A DNA stretch of 64,000 nucleotides from Thioalkalivibrio sp. ALMg11 (GCF_000377905.1 NZ_KB898872.1:62001-126000); one strand, 5' to 3'; positions 39,342 to 48,212 are shown, counted from the first letter of the stretch. Made by a program: numbers and translations. The notes: generated from the letters alone by a model not told the origin.

Positions 39342-39833
39342 ATGCAACGCCTCCTCGCCGCCTTCCTGCTGTTCGTCCTGCTGATCCCCGGCCTGGCGCT
39401 CGCCGACAAGCCCGGCGACCAGCGCGCCATCGCCGGCATGGAGACCGGACGTATCCTCTGGGACATCACCATCGCCGAACCGGAGCGCCTGATCGCCCGC
39501 CTGAGCGTGATCCGCGAGACCTATGACGACATGCAGCGCCAGGGCCTGGAGCCGGAGATGGTCTTCGCCTTCCGTGGCGGGGCGGCCGGCCTGATCGCCC
39601 GCTCCACCGATCACCTGGATCTCGAGGACGTCTCCGCAGTGCGCCATATCCATGAGCGCCTGGAGGGTCTGCTGGAGCTGGACGGCATCCACATGGAGGC
39701 CTGCAACATCGCCACGCGGCGCTTCGAACTCGAACAGGACGACCTGCTGCCCGGCATCCAGATGGTGGGCAATACCTTCCTGTCGATCATGGGCTACGAG
39801 AACCAGGGCTACGCAACCATCCGCATCGACTGA
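39342..39833 (+). CDS. exported DsrE-family protein
   Basis: A 163-residue protein with a Sec signal peptide (cleavage near LALADK) followed by a DsrE/DsrF-like domain. The strand MVFAFRGGAAGLI, the helix-rich middle and a conserved-type Cys in GIHMEACNIATRR fit the family. DsrE-type proteins carry or transfer sulfur; exported versions occur in sulfur oxidisers. It stands alone between the photolyase operon and the BTAD regulator. Confidence 0.78.
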   Translation: MQRLLAAFLLFVLLIPGLALADKPGDQRAIAGMETGRILWDITIAEPERLIARLSVIRETYDDMQRQGLEPEMVFAFRGGAAGLIARSTDHLDLEDVSAVRHIHERLEGLLELDGIHMEACNIATRRFELEQDDLLPGIQMVGNTFLSIMGYENQGYATIRID

Positions 39834-39980
39834 GCCCCGGCTGCGGAATGCCGTTACAATCGAATCGGGTAGACATGCGGTCGGCCCCGGGTCCGCGCCG
39901 GAGGCACGGGCACCGGGTCTGTTGACCGGGCCACGAATGGCAGCGCACGATTGTTGAAAACAGAAGACGGGGAGGCCTCT

Positions 39981-42900
39981 TTGGCGCATATGGAAATCAC
40001 GACCTTCGGCACCGTTGGCGTACGCGTGGGGGACCGTGACATACCCGCTCTTTCCGGGACCAAGCTCGGCCTGCTCCTGACCTATGTCGCAGCCGAGAGC
40101 CCCCGACGCATCCCGCGCGAGGAACTCGCCCGACTGTTCTGGCCGGATCTGGACGCCGACAGTGCCCGGGTCAACCTGCGTCAGGGCCTGTTTCAGCTAC
40201 GGCGCCAGCTCCCCGCCGGCGACCCGCCCCTGCTCGACACCACACCCCGCTATGTGCGCTTCCAGCCGCAAGCGGAATCGCGCATCGACTTGCTCACCCT
40301 GCATCGCGCGCGCGCCGAGCGCCGCAACGCCCAGGGCCACGAGACTACCGCCCCGCCTGCCGACCGTGCCCGCGCCGAGCGACGCACCGCCGAAAGCCGC
40401 GCAGCCACCGCCACACATCCGAACCTGGCGATCGTCAGCGACTACCGCGGGCACTTCCTCGAGGGCCTGCGCGCCCTGCAGGATCTGCCCGAACTGTCCG
40501 CCTGGGCCCAGGCCCAGCGCGACCATCACTGGCAAAATCTGCTCGTCTTCATCACCCACAACCTCGTCGCACTGGCCAAGCCCAACGAGGGCGAACCGCT
40601 GCTCGCCGAGCTCCACCGCCTGCTGGCGATGGAGCCACACGACGAGACCCTGCACCACCTCTTGATGAAGGCCCTCGCAGCCAGCGGTCATCCGAAGCGC
40701 GCGCTGGACCACTATGCCCATCTCGAGGCCGAGGCCGGCAAGGCACCCGGCGAGCTCCTGGCGCGCACGCGCGAGGAAATCCTCGGCGCCGAACGCGCCG
40801 AGGCCAGCAGCCAGCACGTCAGCGCCGAGGAGCCCGAACCGGCCATCCTGCGCCCCGAACGTCGGCGGGTCACCGTCGTGGCCTGCCATGTCCAGCCCGA
40901 CGCGGAAGCCGACATCGAGATCCAGCAGCAGCAGGTGAACCGTGCCCTGGAACACGTCGACTTCGTCCTGCTGAGTCATCACGGCCATGTGGTGCCCTCC
41001 CCCGGACACGGCCTGCTGGCTTATTTCGGCTACCCGGCCGGGCGCGAAGAGGCCACCGTCGACGCCGTGCACGCCGCCTGGCAAGCGCTGGAGACCGCCC
41101 CCAGCGACTGTCAGCTACGTATGGCCGTGGATACCGATCTTATCGTCACCGGGGCCGACCCCGACCTGCCCGATCCGACCGGCCAACTCACCGCCCGCGT
41201 CCACGACTGCGCCCAGCACGCCGGCCCCGGGACCCTGCGAGTCAGCGAACCGACCTACGCCCGTGTCTCGGGGTACTTCAACTTCCGCGAGGCAGAGGAC
41301 GGCACCGGAGCCTATCGCGTCACCGGCGACCCCGGCCCGCTGGACCGGGTGGATGCACAGAGCCTGCGCGACTTGACACCCCTGACCGGGCGCAGTCAGG
41401 AACTGCAACAGCTTCGGGGACACTGGGATCAGGTCCTGGAGAGCGGCGAGGTCCGCTTCGTGCTGGTCCAGGGTGAGGCCGGGCTGGGCAAGAGCCGGCT
41501 TGCCCGGGGTCTCGACCAGCAAGTCCGCGGGCAGGCTCGCTCACGCTACCTGCTCAAGTGCCGCGAGGATCGTGCCCGGCAGCTCCTGGCACCCGTACGC
41601 CAGGCCTTCGCCACCTGGAGGGGACACGATAGCCTGCGCGAGGCCCGCCAGCGCCGCCTCGAAGGCGCCCTCAAGACCGCGGGGACACCTCCCGAACTCG
41701 CACCACGCCTCGCCCATTGGCTGACCCACCCGGAAGCCGACGGCCCCGAGAGCCTTGCCCACGAGGGGCTGGACCGCGACCGCATCATCGACACCCTGGT
41801 CGAACTGGTCCACCGACGGGCGGCCCACGGCCCGACCCTGCTGATCTGCGACGACCTGCACTGGATGGACTCGGGTACATCGGAGTTCCTGCGTCGGTTG
41901 TACCAGCGCCTGCATCACCGACCGATCATGGCCATCCTGACGGCGCGCATGAGCTTCCGCACGTCGTGGCGTGACCTTTCCCTTGAGCACGTCCGCCTGT
42001 TTGGCCTGGATGCCGCCGCCGCGCACGATCTGGTAGGCCGCCTGGACCCCAACGGACGCCTGTCGAGCGGTCTGCGCGAGCAGCTGATCGAACGCGGCGA
42101 AGGCGTCCCGCTGTTTCTCGAGGAACTGACGCGTTACGCCCTCGAGGCCACCCGCACCGGCCAGCTGCCGGACACCCTGCCGCCAGGACTCTCCAATCTG
42201 CTGGTCGCGCGGCTCGAACAGCTCGGCAGTGCCCGCGAACTGGCGCATTCCGCCGCGGTCATCGGGCGCGACTTCGATACCCGAATTCTCAGCCGCCTGC
42301 GCGGCCTGCCAGCCGATACCATCCGTCGCCAGCTGACGCGCCTGACCGGGAAGGGTTTCATCGAACCCGCCGGCATGGTGGATGGCGTGCGCTATCGCTT
42401 CCGCCACGTCCTGTTCCGCCAGGCCGCCTACGAATCGATGCTGTTGACCGAGCGCACCCGTCTCCACGGTCAACTGGCCGACTTGATGCAGGAAGACGGC
42501 GAACACGGGATGCAGACCGCCGACTGGGGACGCATCGCCAACCACCTTTACCACGCCGGTCGGTATGCAGAGGCCGTGGACGCCTGGCTGCAAGCCGGCG
42601 AGGCCGCCTTCGCCCGCAGCATCCTGCCCGAGGCCTCGCACTACTTCGAGGACGCGCTGGACTGCCTGGAGCGTCACCCAGAGGCCCATGAGAGCGGCCA
42701 GACGACCCAAGAACGTGAAACCCTGCGCGCCCTGGGTGGCCTTGGGGCCTCCAACCTGGCCCTGCTAGGCTACGGTACGCGCACGGTCAACGACATCTTC
42801 GAACGCGCCATGCGCCTGACCGCCCCGGAACAAGACCCGGTGCAGTACTTCCGAGTCCTCTGGGGTCTGTGGCACGGCGCCGGCTCCTGGCACGGATTCC

Positions 42901-43862
42901 AGGAGGCCCATCGCCTGGCCGCGGAAATGGAGCAACTGGCCGAGCGCTCCGGCGACCGCCTGCTGCGGATCGCGGCCCATTATGTCCAGGGCAACACCCA
43001 TTTCTGGACCGGCCGCTTCGCCGAGGCGCTGGAACATCAGACTCAGGCGGTCAAGCTCTATCGCGACGCGGACCACGCAACCCTGGTGGCACGCCATACC
43101 GAAAACCCGGCAATCAGCGCCCGGGGCTTCATGGCCTGGACGTTGCACCATCTGGGAAACCACGCGCGCGCCTGGACCGAAATGGATGCCGCGTGCAAAC
43201 AGGCGGACCAACTCGGCCATCGGCCTACCGAGGCCTTCGTGCATGCCTTCCGCTCGGTACTCGGCTTCTACTGCAGTGATCCGGAATCCGCGCTGCCCGC
43301 CGCGCGCCGCGTGCTCTCCATCGCCCGCGAGTACGACTACCCACTGTGGCGCGCCGCCGGCGTCACCCTCGAGAATTGGGCCCTGGCCCGGCAGGGGCAA
43401 GCCGACGCCTACCAGGCCATCGAGCAGCAGATCGAGGCGATGCGCCACATCATGGATGACGTCAACACCATCTTCCAGCTCATTCGGCTGGACGCCCTGC
43501 AGGCCAGCGACATCGCGCCCGAACAGCGGCTGGCGGTCGCCGACGAGGCCCTCGCGGGCTGTCGCAGGCGTGGCGACCTCGCCTTCGAAGCGCCGATCCG
43601 CCAGTTGCGCGCGGTCGCCCTGCTCGCCAACAGCGACGGGCAAGACGAGGACGGCTGGCAGGAACTGGAACGCGCGCGCCAGATCGCCCACGAACAGGGC
43701 AACCCCAATATCGAACGCCAGGTCCTGCTCGATTACGCCCGATTCGCCACCGATCCCCAAGTGCAATCCTGGGCCGAACGCGAACTCCTGCGCATCGACC
43801 ACTCCATCATCCCGCGCCCGCACCCCGACGAACTCCGCCAGCGCGATCCCCGCCTCGCCTGA
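39981..43862 (+). CDS. large BTAD/SARP-type regulator with dead cyclase-like, AAA+ and TPR domains
   Basis: A 1,293-residue protein. It starts with a winged-helix domain (~5-95: FGTVGVRVGDRDIPALSGTK) and a bacterial transcriptional activator (BTAD) domain (~100-270), as in DnrI/AfsR-type SARPs. A cyclase homology region follows (~295-455), where the metal-binding Asp residues are replaced (CHV for F-x-D, GHG for GDG), so catalysis is unlikely. The STAND-type ATPase has Walker A GEAGLGKSR near residue 500 and Walker B LLICDDLHW near 622. The C-terminal third is TPR-like helical repeats. The TTG at 39981 has GGGGAGG 5 nt upstream; the ATG at 39990 is the alternative. Confidence 0.85.
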   Translation: MAHMEITTFGTVGVRVGDRDIPALSGTKLGLLLTYVAAESPRRIPREELARLFWPDLDADSARVNLRQGLFQLRRQLPAGDPPLLDTTPRYVRFQPQAESRIDLLTLHRARAERRNAQGHETTAPPADRARAERRTAESRAATATHPNLAIVSDYRGHFLEGLRALQDLPELSAWAQAQRDHHWQNLLVFITHNLVALAKPNEGEPLLAELHRLLAMEPHDETLHHLLMKALAASGHPKRALDHYAHLEAEAGKAPGELLARTREEILGAERAEASSQHVSAEEPEPAILRPERRRVTVVACHVQPDAEADIEIQQQQVNRALEHVDFVLLSHHGHVVPSPGHGLLAYFGYPAGREEATVDAVHAAWQALETAPSDCQLRMAVDTDLIVTGADPDLPDPTGQLTARVHDCAQHAGPGTLRVSEPTYARVSGYFNFREAEDGTGAYRVTGDPGPLDRVDAQSLRDLTPLTGRSQELQQLRGHWDQVLESGEVRFVLVQGEAGLGKSRLARGLDQQVRGQARSRYLLKCREDRARQLLAPVRQAFATWRGHDSLREARQRRLEGALKTAGTPPELAPRLAHWLTHPEADGPESLAHEGLDRDRIIDTLVELVHRRAAHGPTLLICDDLHWMDSGTSEFLRRLYQRLHHRPIMAILTARMSFRTSWRDLSLEHVRLFGLDAAAAHDLVGRLDPNGRLSSGLREQLIERGEGVPLFLEELTRYALEATRTGQLPDTLPPGLSNLLVARLEQLGSARELAHSAAVIGRDFDTRILSRLRGLPADTIRRQLTRLTGKGFIEPAGMVDGVRYRFRHVLFRQAAYESMLLTERTRLHGQLADLMQEDGEHGMQTADWGRIANHLYHAGRYAEAVDAWLQAGEAAFARSILPEASHYFEDALDCLERHPEAHESGQTTQERETLRALGGLGASNLALLGYGTRTVNDIFERAMRLTAPEQDPVQYFRVLWGLWHGAGSWHGFQEAHRLAAEMEQLAERSGDRLLRIAAHYVQGNTHFWTGRFAEALEHQTQAVKLYRDADHATLVARHTENPAISARGFMAWTLHHLGNHARAWTEMDAACKQADQLGHRPTEAFVHAFRSVLGFYCSDPESALPAARRVLSIAREYDYPLWRAAGVTLENWALARQGQADAYQAIEQQIEAMRHIMDDVNTIFQLIRLDALQASDIAPEQRLAVADEALAGCRRRGDLAFEAPIRQLRAVALLANSDGQDEDGWQELERARQIAHEQGNPNIERQVLLDYARFATDPQVQSWAERELLRIDHSIIPRPHPDELRQRDPRLA

Positions 43863-43916
43863 CATCACAACCGCCGGGGCAAGCGCCGGGGGCGGCCGCA
43901 ACGGGCCCACCGGCCT

Positions 43917-44030
43917 AGGTGTGATCTCTCAATAGGTTGTCCACGGGGCGTCCTCCTTAGGATGTCTAAGTCGGCAAACTCAGCATCCTTCGGACTCGCC
44001 CCGTGGACAACCTATTGAGAGATCACACCT
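43917..44030. mobile_element. 114-bp MITE-like palindromic element with perfect 34-bp terminal inverted repeats
   Basis: Arms 43917-43950 and 43997-44030 are perfect inverted repeats of 34 bp, beginning AGGTGTGATCTCTC and ending CACGGGGCG at the inner side. The 46-bp centre carries AGGATG on one side and GCATCC on the other, continuing the symmetry imperfectly. No coding capacity exists. A related end occurs at 2246-2288. The structure suggests a non-autonomous derivative of an insertion sequence. No clean target-site duplication is visible; TAGG occurs near both ends. Confidence 0.7.
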
Positions 44031-44066
44031 TAGGCGCTACCGGTGTAATACCAACACCACAAAAGA

Positions 44067-44097
44067 AAAGGCCCGAACCTTGCGGTTCGGGCCTTTT
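44067..44097 (-). terminator. terminator of the gltX-tRNA operon
   Basis: A 13-bp stem AAAGGCCCGAACC / GGTTCGGGCCTTT with a 4-nt loop. On the minus strand it is followed by TTTTCTTTT, and it lies just past tRNA-Glu, so it should end the gltX/tRNA-Ala/tRNA-Glu transcript. Confidence 0.85.
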
Positions 44098-44104
44098 CGG
44101 GATA

Positions 44105-44180
44105 TGGCGTCCCCACGGGGATTCGAACCCCGGTCGCCGCCGTGAAAGGGCGGTGTCCTAGGCCTCTAGACGATGGGGAC
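44105..44180 (-). tRNA. tRNA-Glu (TTC)
   Basis: A 76-nt cloverleaf on the minus strand: acceptor GTCCCCA/GGGGAC, D-arm, anticodon stem CCGCC/GGCGG with loop CTTTCAC (anticodon TTC), T-arm CCGGG-GTTCGAATC-CCCG, and an encoded CCA. It lies in the same transcript as gltX, which charges it. Confidence 0.97.
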
Positions 44181-44200
44181 GTAGAGGCAACGTCTTCTTC

Positions 44201-44425
44201 TTAATTCGGTGGGCCCTTGGGCCGGTCGTCTTCACTGCCCGGTGCGCGATGCAGAAGCGTCGTCACCAAACCGTTGAACACCAGCAAAAACCCAAACGGT
44301 ACCAGCGCGATGAGTGGCTTGGACCAGGTCTGTTCCCCGGAAATCATCAGCCCAAATCCGCCGAACAGTCCAACCACTGAAAGCACCAATCCAACGTAGA
44401 GCGATATGACTCCGAAACGATGCAT
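44201..44425 (-). CDS. small membrane protein between tRNA genes
   Basis: A 74-residue protein with two hydrophobic helices (~5-25 and ~34-56) and a charged C-terminus (GSEDDRPKGPPN). No family is recognised. It starts at 44425, 25 nt downstream of tRNA-Ala, and ends 20 nt before tRNA-Glu, so it must be transcribed with both. The ribosome binding site is weak. Confidence 0.65.
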   Translation of the reverse strand: MHRFGVISLYVGLVLSVVGLFGGFGLMISGEQTWSKPLIALVPFGFLLVFNGLVTTLLHRAPGSEDDRPKGPPN

Positions 44426-44450
44426 TAGTGTTCTCGCAATACCCCCTGAA

Positions 44451-44526
44451 TGGTGGAGCCAGGCGGGATCGAACCGCCGACCTCCTGCATGCCATGCAGG
44501 CGCTCTCCCAGCTGAGCTATGGCCCC
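44451..44526 (-). tRNA. tRNA-Ala (GGC)
   Basis: A 76-nt cloverleaf on the minus strand with acceptor GGGGCCA, D-arm AGCTCAGCTGGGAGAGC, anticodon stem CTGCA/TGCAG, anticodon GGC, T-loop GTTCGATCC and an encoded CCA. It begins 42 nt after the gltX stop. Confidence 0.97.
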
Positions 44527-44568
44527 GTGTCAGGCGAGGGCGTACTGTAGCCAGCACCCCTAAATGTG

Positions 44569-45975
44569 TCAACCCGCATCGGCGGAAATTTTCTCCAACG
44601 CTCGGTCGATACGGGCGAGGACGCGCTCCCGACCAATAAGCGCCAACGTATCATCGATCGGCGGGGAAACCGTACCCCCGGTCAGGGCCACGCGCAGGGG
44701 CTGCGCCACCTTGCCGAGCTTGAGATCCAGGCGCTCGCCGGTGTGCACCACCACTTCGTGCAGCGGCTCCTTTTCCCAGCCGCCCAGGGCGCTGAAGCCG
44801 TCGTGCAGGGTCTGCAGCATGGGCTTCGCCTCGGCGGTCAGCTGCTTGCGCGCCGCCTTCTCGTCGTAGTCCTCGAACTCGCGATAGAAATACACACTGT
44901 TCTCGGCCATCTCGCGCAGGGTACGCGCCCGTTCGCGTTGCGCGATGACCACCTCGCGCAACTCCGGGCCCTCGGAGGGATCGATCCCCAGCTGTCCCAG
45001 GTGCCAGCCCAGTTCCAGCGCGACGTGGTCCGGCTCCAGCGTCTTGATGTAGTGCTGGTTCAGCCACAGGAGCTTGTCCGGGTTGATTGCAGAGGCGGAT
45101 TGGTTCACGTCCTTGATATCGAACAGGCGCACCAGTTCGTCCAGCCCGAAGATCTCCTGGTCGCCGTGCGCCCAGCCCAGACGCACCAGATAGTTCAGCA
45201 GGGCCTCCGGCAGATAGCCCTCGTCGCGGTACTGCATGACCGACACCGCGCCGTGGCGTTTGGACAACTTGGCGCCATCGGGCCCCATGATCATCGGCAA
45301 ATGCCCGTAGCGCGGCGGCTCCACGCCCAGCGCCTTGAGGATGTTGATCTGGCGGGGCGTGTTGTTCAGGTGGTCATCCCCGCGCACCACGTGGGTGATG
45401 CCCATGTCCATGTCGTCGACCACCACCGTCAGGTTGTAGGTCGGCGAACCATCCGAGCGGGCGATGATGAGGTCATCCAGCTCGTGGTTCTGGAACGCGA
45501 CCTTGCCGCGCACCATGTCGTCAACGACCGTCACGCCCTCGTCCGGCGTGCGAAAGCGGATGACCGGCTCCACGCCCTCGCGCGGCTCGGTGCGCGCGCG
45601 GCAGCGGCCGTCGTAGCGCGGCTTTTCCTTGCGCGCCTTCTGCTCCTCACGCATCGCGTCCAGCTCTTCCTTCGAGCAGTAACAGCGATAGGCGTGGCCG
45701 GCGGCCATCAGCTGATCGATCACCTCGCGATACCGGTCGAAGCGCTCGGTCTGATAGAACGGGCCATGGTCGTAGGTCAGACCCAGCCAGTTCATGCCCT
45801 CCAGGATCGCGTTCACCGACTCGGCGGTGCTTCGCTCCAGATCAGTGTCCTCGATACGGAGCACGAAGTCGCCCCCGTGATGGCGGGTGTACAACCAGGA
45901 GAACAATGCGGTTCGGGCACCACCAATGTGCAGATAGCCGGTGGGACTGGGGGCAAAACGGGTACGGAAACTCAT
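44569..45975 (-). CDS. gltX: glutamyl-tRNA synthetase
   Basis: Class I synthetase of 468 residues. The HIGH-type motif is in [15 protein letters not shown], the KMSKS-type in KLSKRHG. A four-Cys zinc finger is partly visible around RCYCSKEEL. It lies upstream of tRNA-Ala and tRNA-Glu on the same strand, linking synthetase and cognate tRNA. Confidence 0.97.
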   Translation of the reverse strand: MSFRTRFAPSPTGYLHIGGARTALFSWLYTRHHGGDFVLRIEDTDLERSTAESVNAILEGMNWLGLTYDHGPFYQTERFDRYREVIDQLMAAGHAYRCYCSKEELDAMREEQKARKEKPRYDGRCRARTEPREGVEPVIRFRTPDEGVTVVDDMVRGKVAFQNHELDDLIIARSDGSPTYNLTVVVDDMDMGITHVVRGDDHLNNTPRQINILKALGVEPPRYGHLPMIMGPDGAKLSKRHGAVSVMQYRDEGYLPEALLNYLVRLGWAHGDQEIFGLDELVRLFDIKDVNQSASAINPDKLLWLNQHYIKTLEPDHVALELGWHLGQLGIDPSEGPELREVVIAQRERARTLREMAENSVYFYREFEDYDEKAARKQLTAEAKPMLQTLHDGFSALGGWEKEPLHEVVVHTGERLDLKLGKVAQPLRVALTGGTVSPPIDDTLALIGRERVLARIDRALEKISADAG

Positions 45976-46118
45976 GCGCGGGACACTCGATTACGGGTAG
46001 TGAGCAAAGGCGCCTAGGGTAGCAGAACGCTACATGGCGATAACCTGGTAGCCCGGTTTCCGCCGGCTATACTCGAGACAGGCAAGCACACGGGCCCCTA
46101 TTGCCCGAAGGAGTCGTG

Positions 46119-46568
46119 ATGAAATCCGTTTCGCTCACCCGCCTCGCGACCATCGCCCTGGTCACTGGGGCATTCGCCCTGGCTGCAAGCAATGCCGCCA
46201 GCATGGACCGCGTTCCGGCGCCCGAAGGGGCCGAGGTGTACTTCATCAGCCCGCAGGACGGCGACACCGTCGAGAGCCCCGTGCCCATTCAGATGGGCCT
46301 GCGCGGCATGGGCGTGGCGCCGGCCGGTGTCGAGGCCGACAACACCGGGCATCATCACCTGCTGGTCAACCAGCCGCTGGACGAGGTCGACCTGGATACC
46401 TCGCCTCCCTTCTCCGACCACAAGCGGCACTTCGGAGGCGGTCAGACCGAAGGCGAGATCGAACTGGAGCCGGGCACTCACACCCTGCAATTGCTCTTCA
46501 TGGACTACCGCCACCTCAGCTTCGACCCGCCAGTGACCTCCGACAAGATCACCATCACCGTCGAATAG
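46119..46568 (+). CDS. exported DUF4399 protein
   Basis: A 149-residue protein with a signal peptide (cleavage near AASNAAS) and a DUF4399-type beta domain: VYFISPQDGDTVESPVPIQMG, NTGHHHLLVN and GTHTLQLLFMDYRH. The clustered His residues suggest a metal site, but no role is proven for the family. AAGGAG lies 5 nt before the ATG. A TATACT box at 46068 is a likely -10. Confidence 0.85.
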   Translation: MKSVSLTRLATIALVTGAFALAASNAASMDRVPAPEGAEVYFISPQDGDTVESPVPIQMGLRGMGVAPAGVEADNTGHHHLLVNQPLDEVDLDTSPPFSDHKRHFGGGQTEGEIELEPGTHTLQLLFMDYRHLSFDPPVTSDKITITVE

Positions 46569-46574
46569 GCGGCA

Positions 46575-46606
46575 CAAAAAAGCCCCCTCCAAAACCGGAG
46601 GGGGCT
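46575..46606 (-). terminator. Rho-independent terminator of the peroxidase gene
   Basis: A 10-bp stem (AGCCCCCTCC / GGAGGGGGCT) with a 6-nt loop. Read on the minus strand it is followed by TTTTTT, the classical form. It lies just past the cytochrome c peroxidase stop and may also help end the convergent DUF4399 gene. Confidence 0.9.
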
Positions 46607-46632
46607 CGTCATCGCCAGCGGCGACCGGTCGG

Positions 46633-47628
46633 TTACGGCAGTGCCGGGATCTCGAACTGCGGCATGTCACCGGTCAGCGCGTGCATGAAGGCCTCCAGAT
46701 CCGCGACTTCATCGTCGCTGAACTCCATGCCCAGCATCTCCTGCCCCATGATGCGGATCGCCTCGTCCAGCGTAGCGGTCTCGCCGTTGTTCATGTAGGG
46801 GTAGGTCAACGCCACGTTGCGCAGCGTCGGGGTCTTGAAGGCGAAGCGATCACTCTCCTCGCCGGTCACCAGATAGCGGCCCTCGTCTTCCGAGCCCGGA
46901 ACCTGGATGCGATGGAAATTGCTGTCGGTCAGTGCCGGGCCCGCGTGGCAGGCCACGCAGCCATTGTCGGCAAACAGCTTCATCCCGCGCATCTGCTGCT
47001 CGCTCATCGCCCCTTCGTCCCCGACCAGCCAGCGATCCAGCGGCGAGTTCGGGGTATTCAGCGTGCGCTGGAAGGTCGCCAGCGCATGGGCCACGTGATC
47101 GGCATTGATCACGTTGTCGCCGTCATAGTCCGGATACGCGGCCTGGAACTTCTCCTGGTACTCGTTGAACTCTTCCAGACGCTCAATCGCGTCCTCCAGC
47201 GGCATTGCCATCTCGATCGCATCCTGGATCGGGCCCAGCGCCTGGCCTTCCAGGTCATCCTCGCGGCCATCCCAGAACTGCGCCGTGAAGAAGCCAGAGT
47301 TCAGCACGGTCGGGGTGTTGCGCTCGCCGACCTGGCCATCGTGGCCCACCGCGCGCGGGATACGATCCGCCCAGCCCAGTGCCGGGTTGTGGCAAGTAGC
47401 GCAGGAGATCACGCCGGAGCTCGAGATGCGCGGTTCGAAGAACAGCATCTTGCCCAGCTCGATCTTCTCTTTCGTCATCGAGTTGTCCGCCGGGATCGGC
47501 GGCAGCGCCGGCAGCGGCTCGAATACGTCGCGGTACTGCGAATAGGCCAGCGCAGACGCCGAGGCCCCGAATGCGATCGCCGCACAGGCGGCGATCGCCG
47601 TGATGCGGAATCCGGAAAGTGTCTTCAT
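46633..47628 (-). CDS. di-haem cytochrome c peroxidase
   Basis: Periplasmic peroxidase that reduces H2O2 with electrons from cytochrome c. It is 331 residues: a signal peptide (cleavage near ALAYSQ), then two c-type haem sites, CATCH (~residues 76-80) and CVACH (~226-230). WDGREDDLEGQALGPIQ and a distal Met (GMEF) region are typical. It is transcribed toward the terminator at 46575. A perfect FNR site upstream suggests induction at low oxygen. Confidence 0.93.
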   Translation of the reverse strand: MKTLSGFRITAIAACAAIAFGASASALAYSQYRDVFEPLPALPPIPADNSMTKEKIELGKMLFFEPRISSSGVISCATCHNPALGWADRIPRAVGHDGQVGERNTPTVLNSGFFTAQFWDGREDDLEGQALGPIQDAIEMAMPLEDAIERLEEFNEYQEKFQAAYPDYDGDNVINADHVAHALATFQRTLNTPNSPLDRWLVGDEGAMSEQQMRGMKLFADNGCVACHAGPALTDSNFHRIQVPGSEDEGRYLVTGEESDRFAFKTPTLRNVALTYPYMNNGETATLDEAIRIMGQEMLGMEFSDDEVADLEAFMHALTGDMPQFEIPALP

Positions 47629-47743
47629 GGCAGGTCTCCTTGAAGGGGAACATCAGGGCGGACCGATATAGACTCGGTCCAGATCCCATGAAACCCACCC
47701 TATCGACGCGGAAAACCGGACGCGATCAAAAACGAGCGTTCCG

Positions 47744-47757
47744 TTGATCCAGATCAA
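47744..47757. promoter_or_regulatory. FNR/ANR binding site
   Basis: TTGATCCAGATCAA matches the consensus TTGAT-N4-ATCAA exactly. It is 116 bp upstream of the peroxidase start. GATAGG near 47700 on the minus strand could be its -10, which would put the site near -60 (class I position). It is also about 75 bp upstream of the likely riboswitch transcript start. Confidence 0.75.
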
Positions 47758-47790
47758 AGGATACCCCCGCCATCCCGCCTCAACGCGCCC

Positions 47791-47819
47791 TTGACCCTCA
47801 AACGGAGGCACCGTAGGGT
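47791..47819 (+). promoter_or_regulatory. likely sigma70 promoter of the cobalamin riboswitch transcript
   Basis: TTGACC (47791-47796), a 17-bp spacer and TAGGGT (47814-47819). Transcription would start about 47826, a few bases before the first conserved riboswitch base. The -10 is poor, so confidence is limited. Confidence 0.45.
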
Positions 47820-47832
47820 CCGCCTTGACTTC

Positions 47833-48036
47833 AGGTGCCCCGGCCTGTGTTGGCCGGGGATAATCGGGAAGCCGGTGCGCGAACTCTCGTTCGCAAGCCC
47901 GGCACTGCCCCCGCAACGGTAGGCGGAGTTGGGCGGATCCAATGCCACTGCGGCGCATCCCCAGGATGCCCGCGGGAAGGCGATCCGCATCTGGATGCAG
48001 CGCGCATCCACTCTGCGAGTCCGGAGACCGGCCTGG
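47833..48036 (+). ncRNA. cobalamin (AdoCbl) riboswitch
   Basis: The conserved blocks appear in order: GGTGCC (47834), GGGAAGCCGGTG, CACTGCCCCCGCAACGGTA (the B12 box precursor), TGCCACTG, GCGGGAAGGC and a closing GTCCGGAGACCGGCC. Paired segments between blocks are GC-rich and vary as expected for peripheral helices. It leads to the porin and cytochrome c'-like genes on the plus strand, so their expression should fall when cobalamin is plentiful. The cob genes to the right are on the other strand and are not under this copy. Confidence 0.93.
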
Positions 48037-48162
48037 AGGACACCGACGCCGCGGTGGGCGGCCGGGCGGGCCAGGACCGGCGTGCTCATCGATCGGCCCT
48101 CCCCTGCTCCCAGCCCATCCTGTGGCGTCGTTTCATCCACGGCGTGCGGGGTCGCGCGCCAG

Positions 48163-48212
48163 GGAAACACATGACCCATGTGCGCGAACGGGCACATGGG
48201 TCATGTGTTTCC
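48163..48212 (+). promoter_or_regulatory. 20-bp perfect hairpin made of two CACATG-N3-CATGTG palindromes
   Basis: 48163-48182 and 48193-48212 are perfect inverted repeats with a 10-nt loop. Each arm holds its own palindrome: CACATGACCCATGTG at 48168 and CACATGGGTCATGTG at 48193. It lies between the riboswitch and the ribosome binding site (GGGGAG, 48216) of the porin gene. It may be the expression platform, a terminator with a poor T run, or a DNA operator pair. Confidence 0.65.

Noticed and set aside
40860-41360. Active adenylate cyclase domain in the BTAD protein
   Set aside because: The metal-binding Asp positions are replaced (CHV and GHG), so catalysis is unlikely.
47833-48036. Riboswitch as regulator of the cob biosynthetic operon
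   Set aside because: It lies on the plus strand pointing to the porin, while the cob operon is on the minus strand and begins beyond the right edge.
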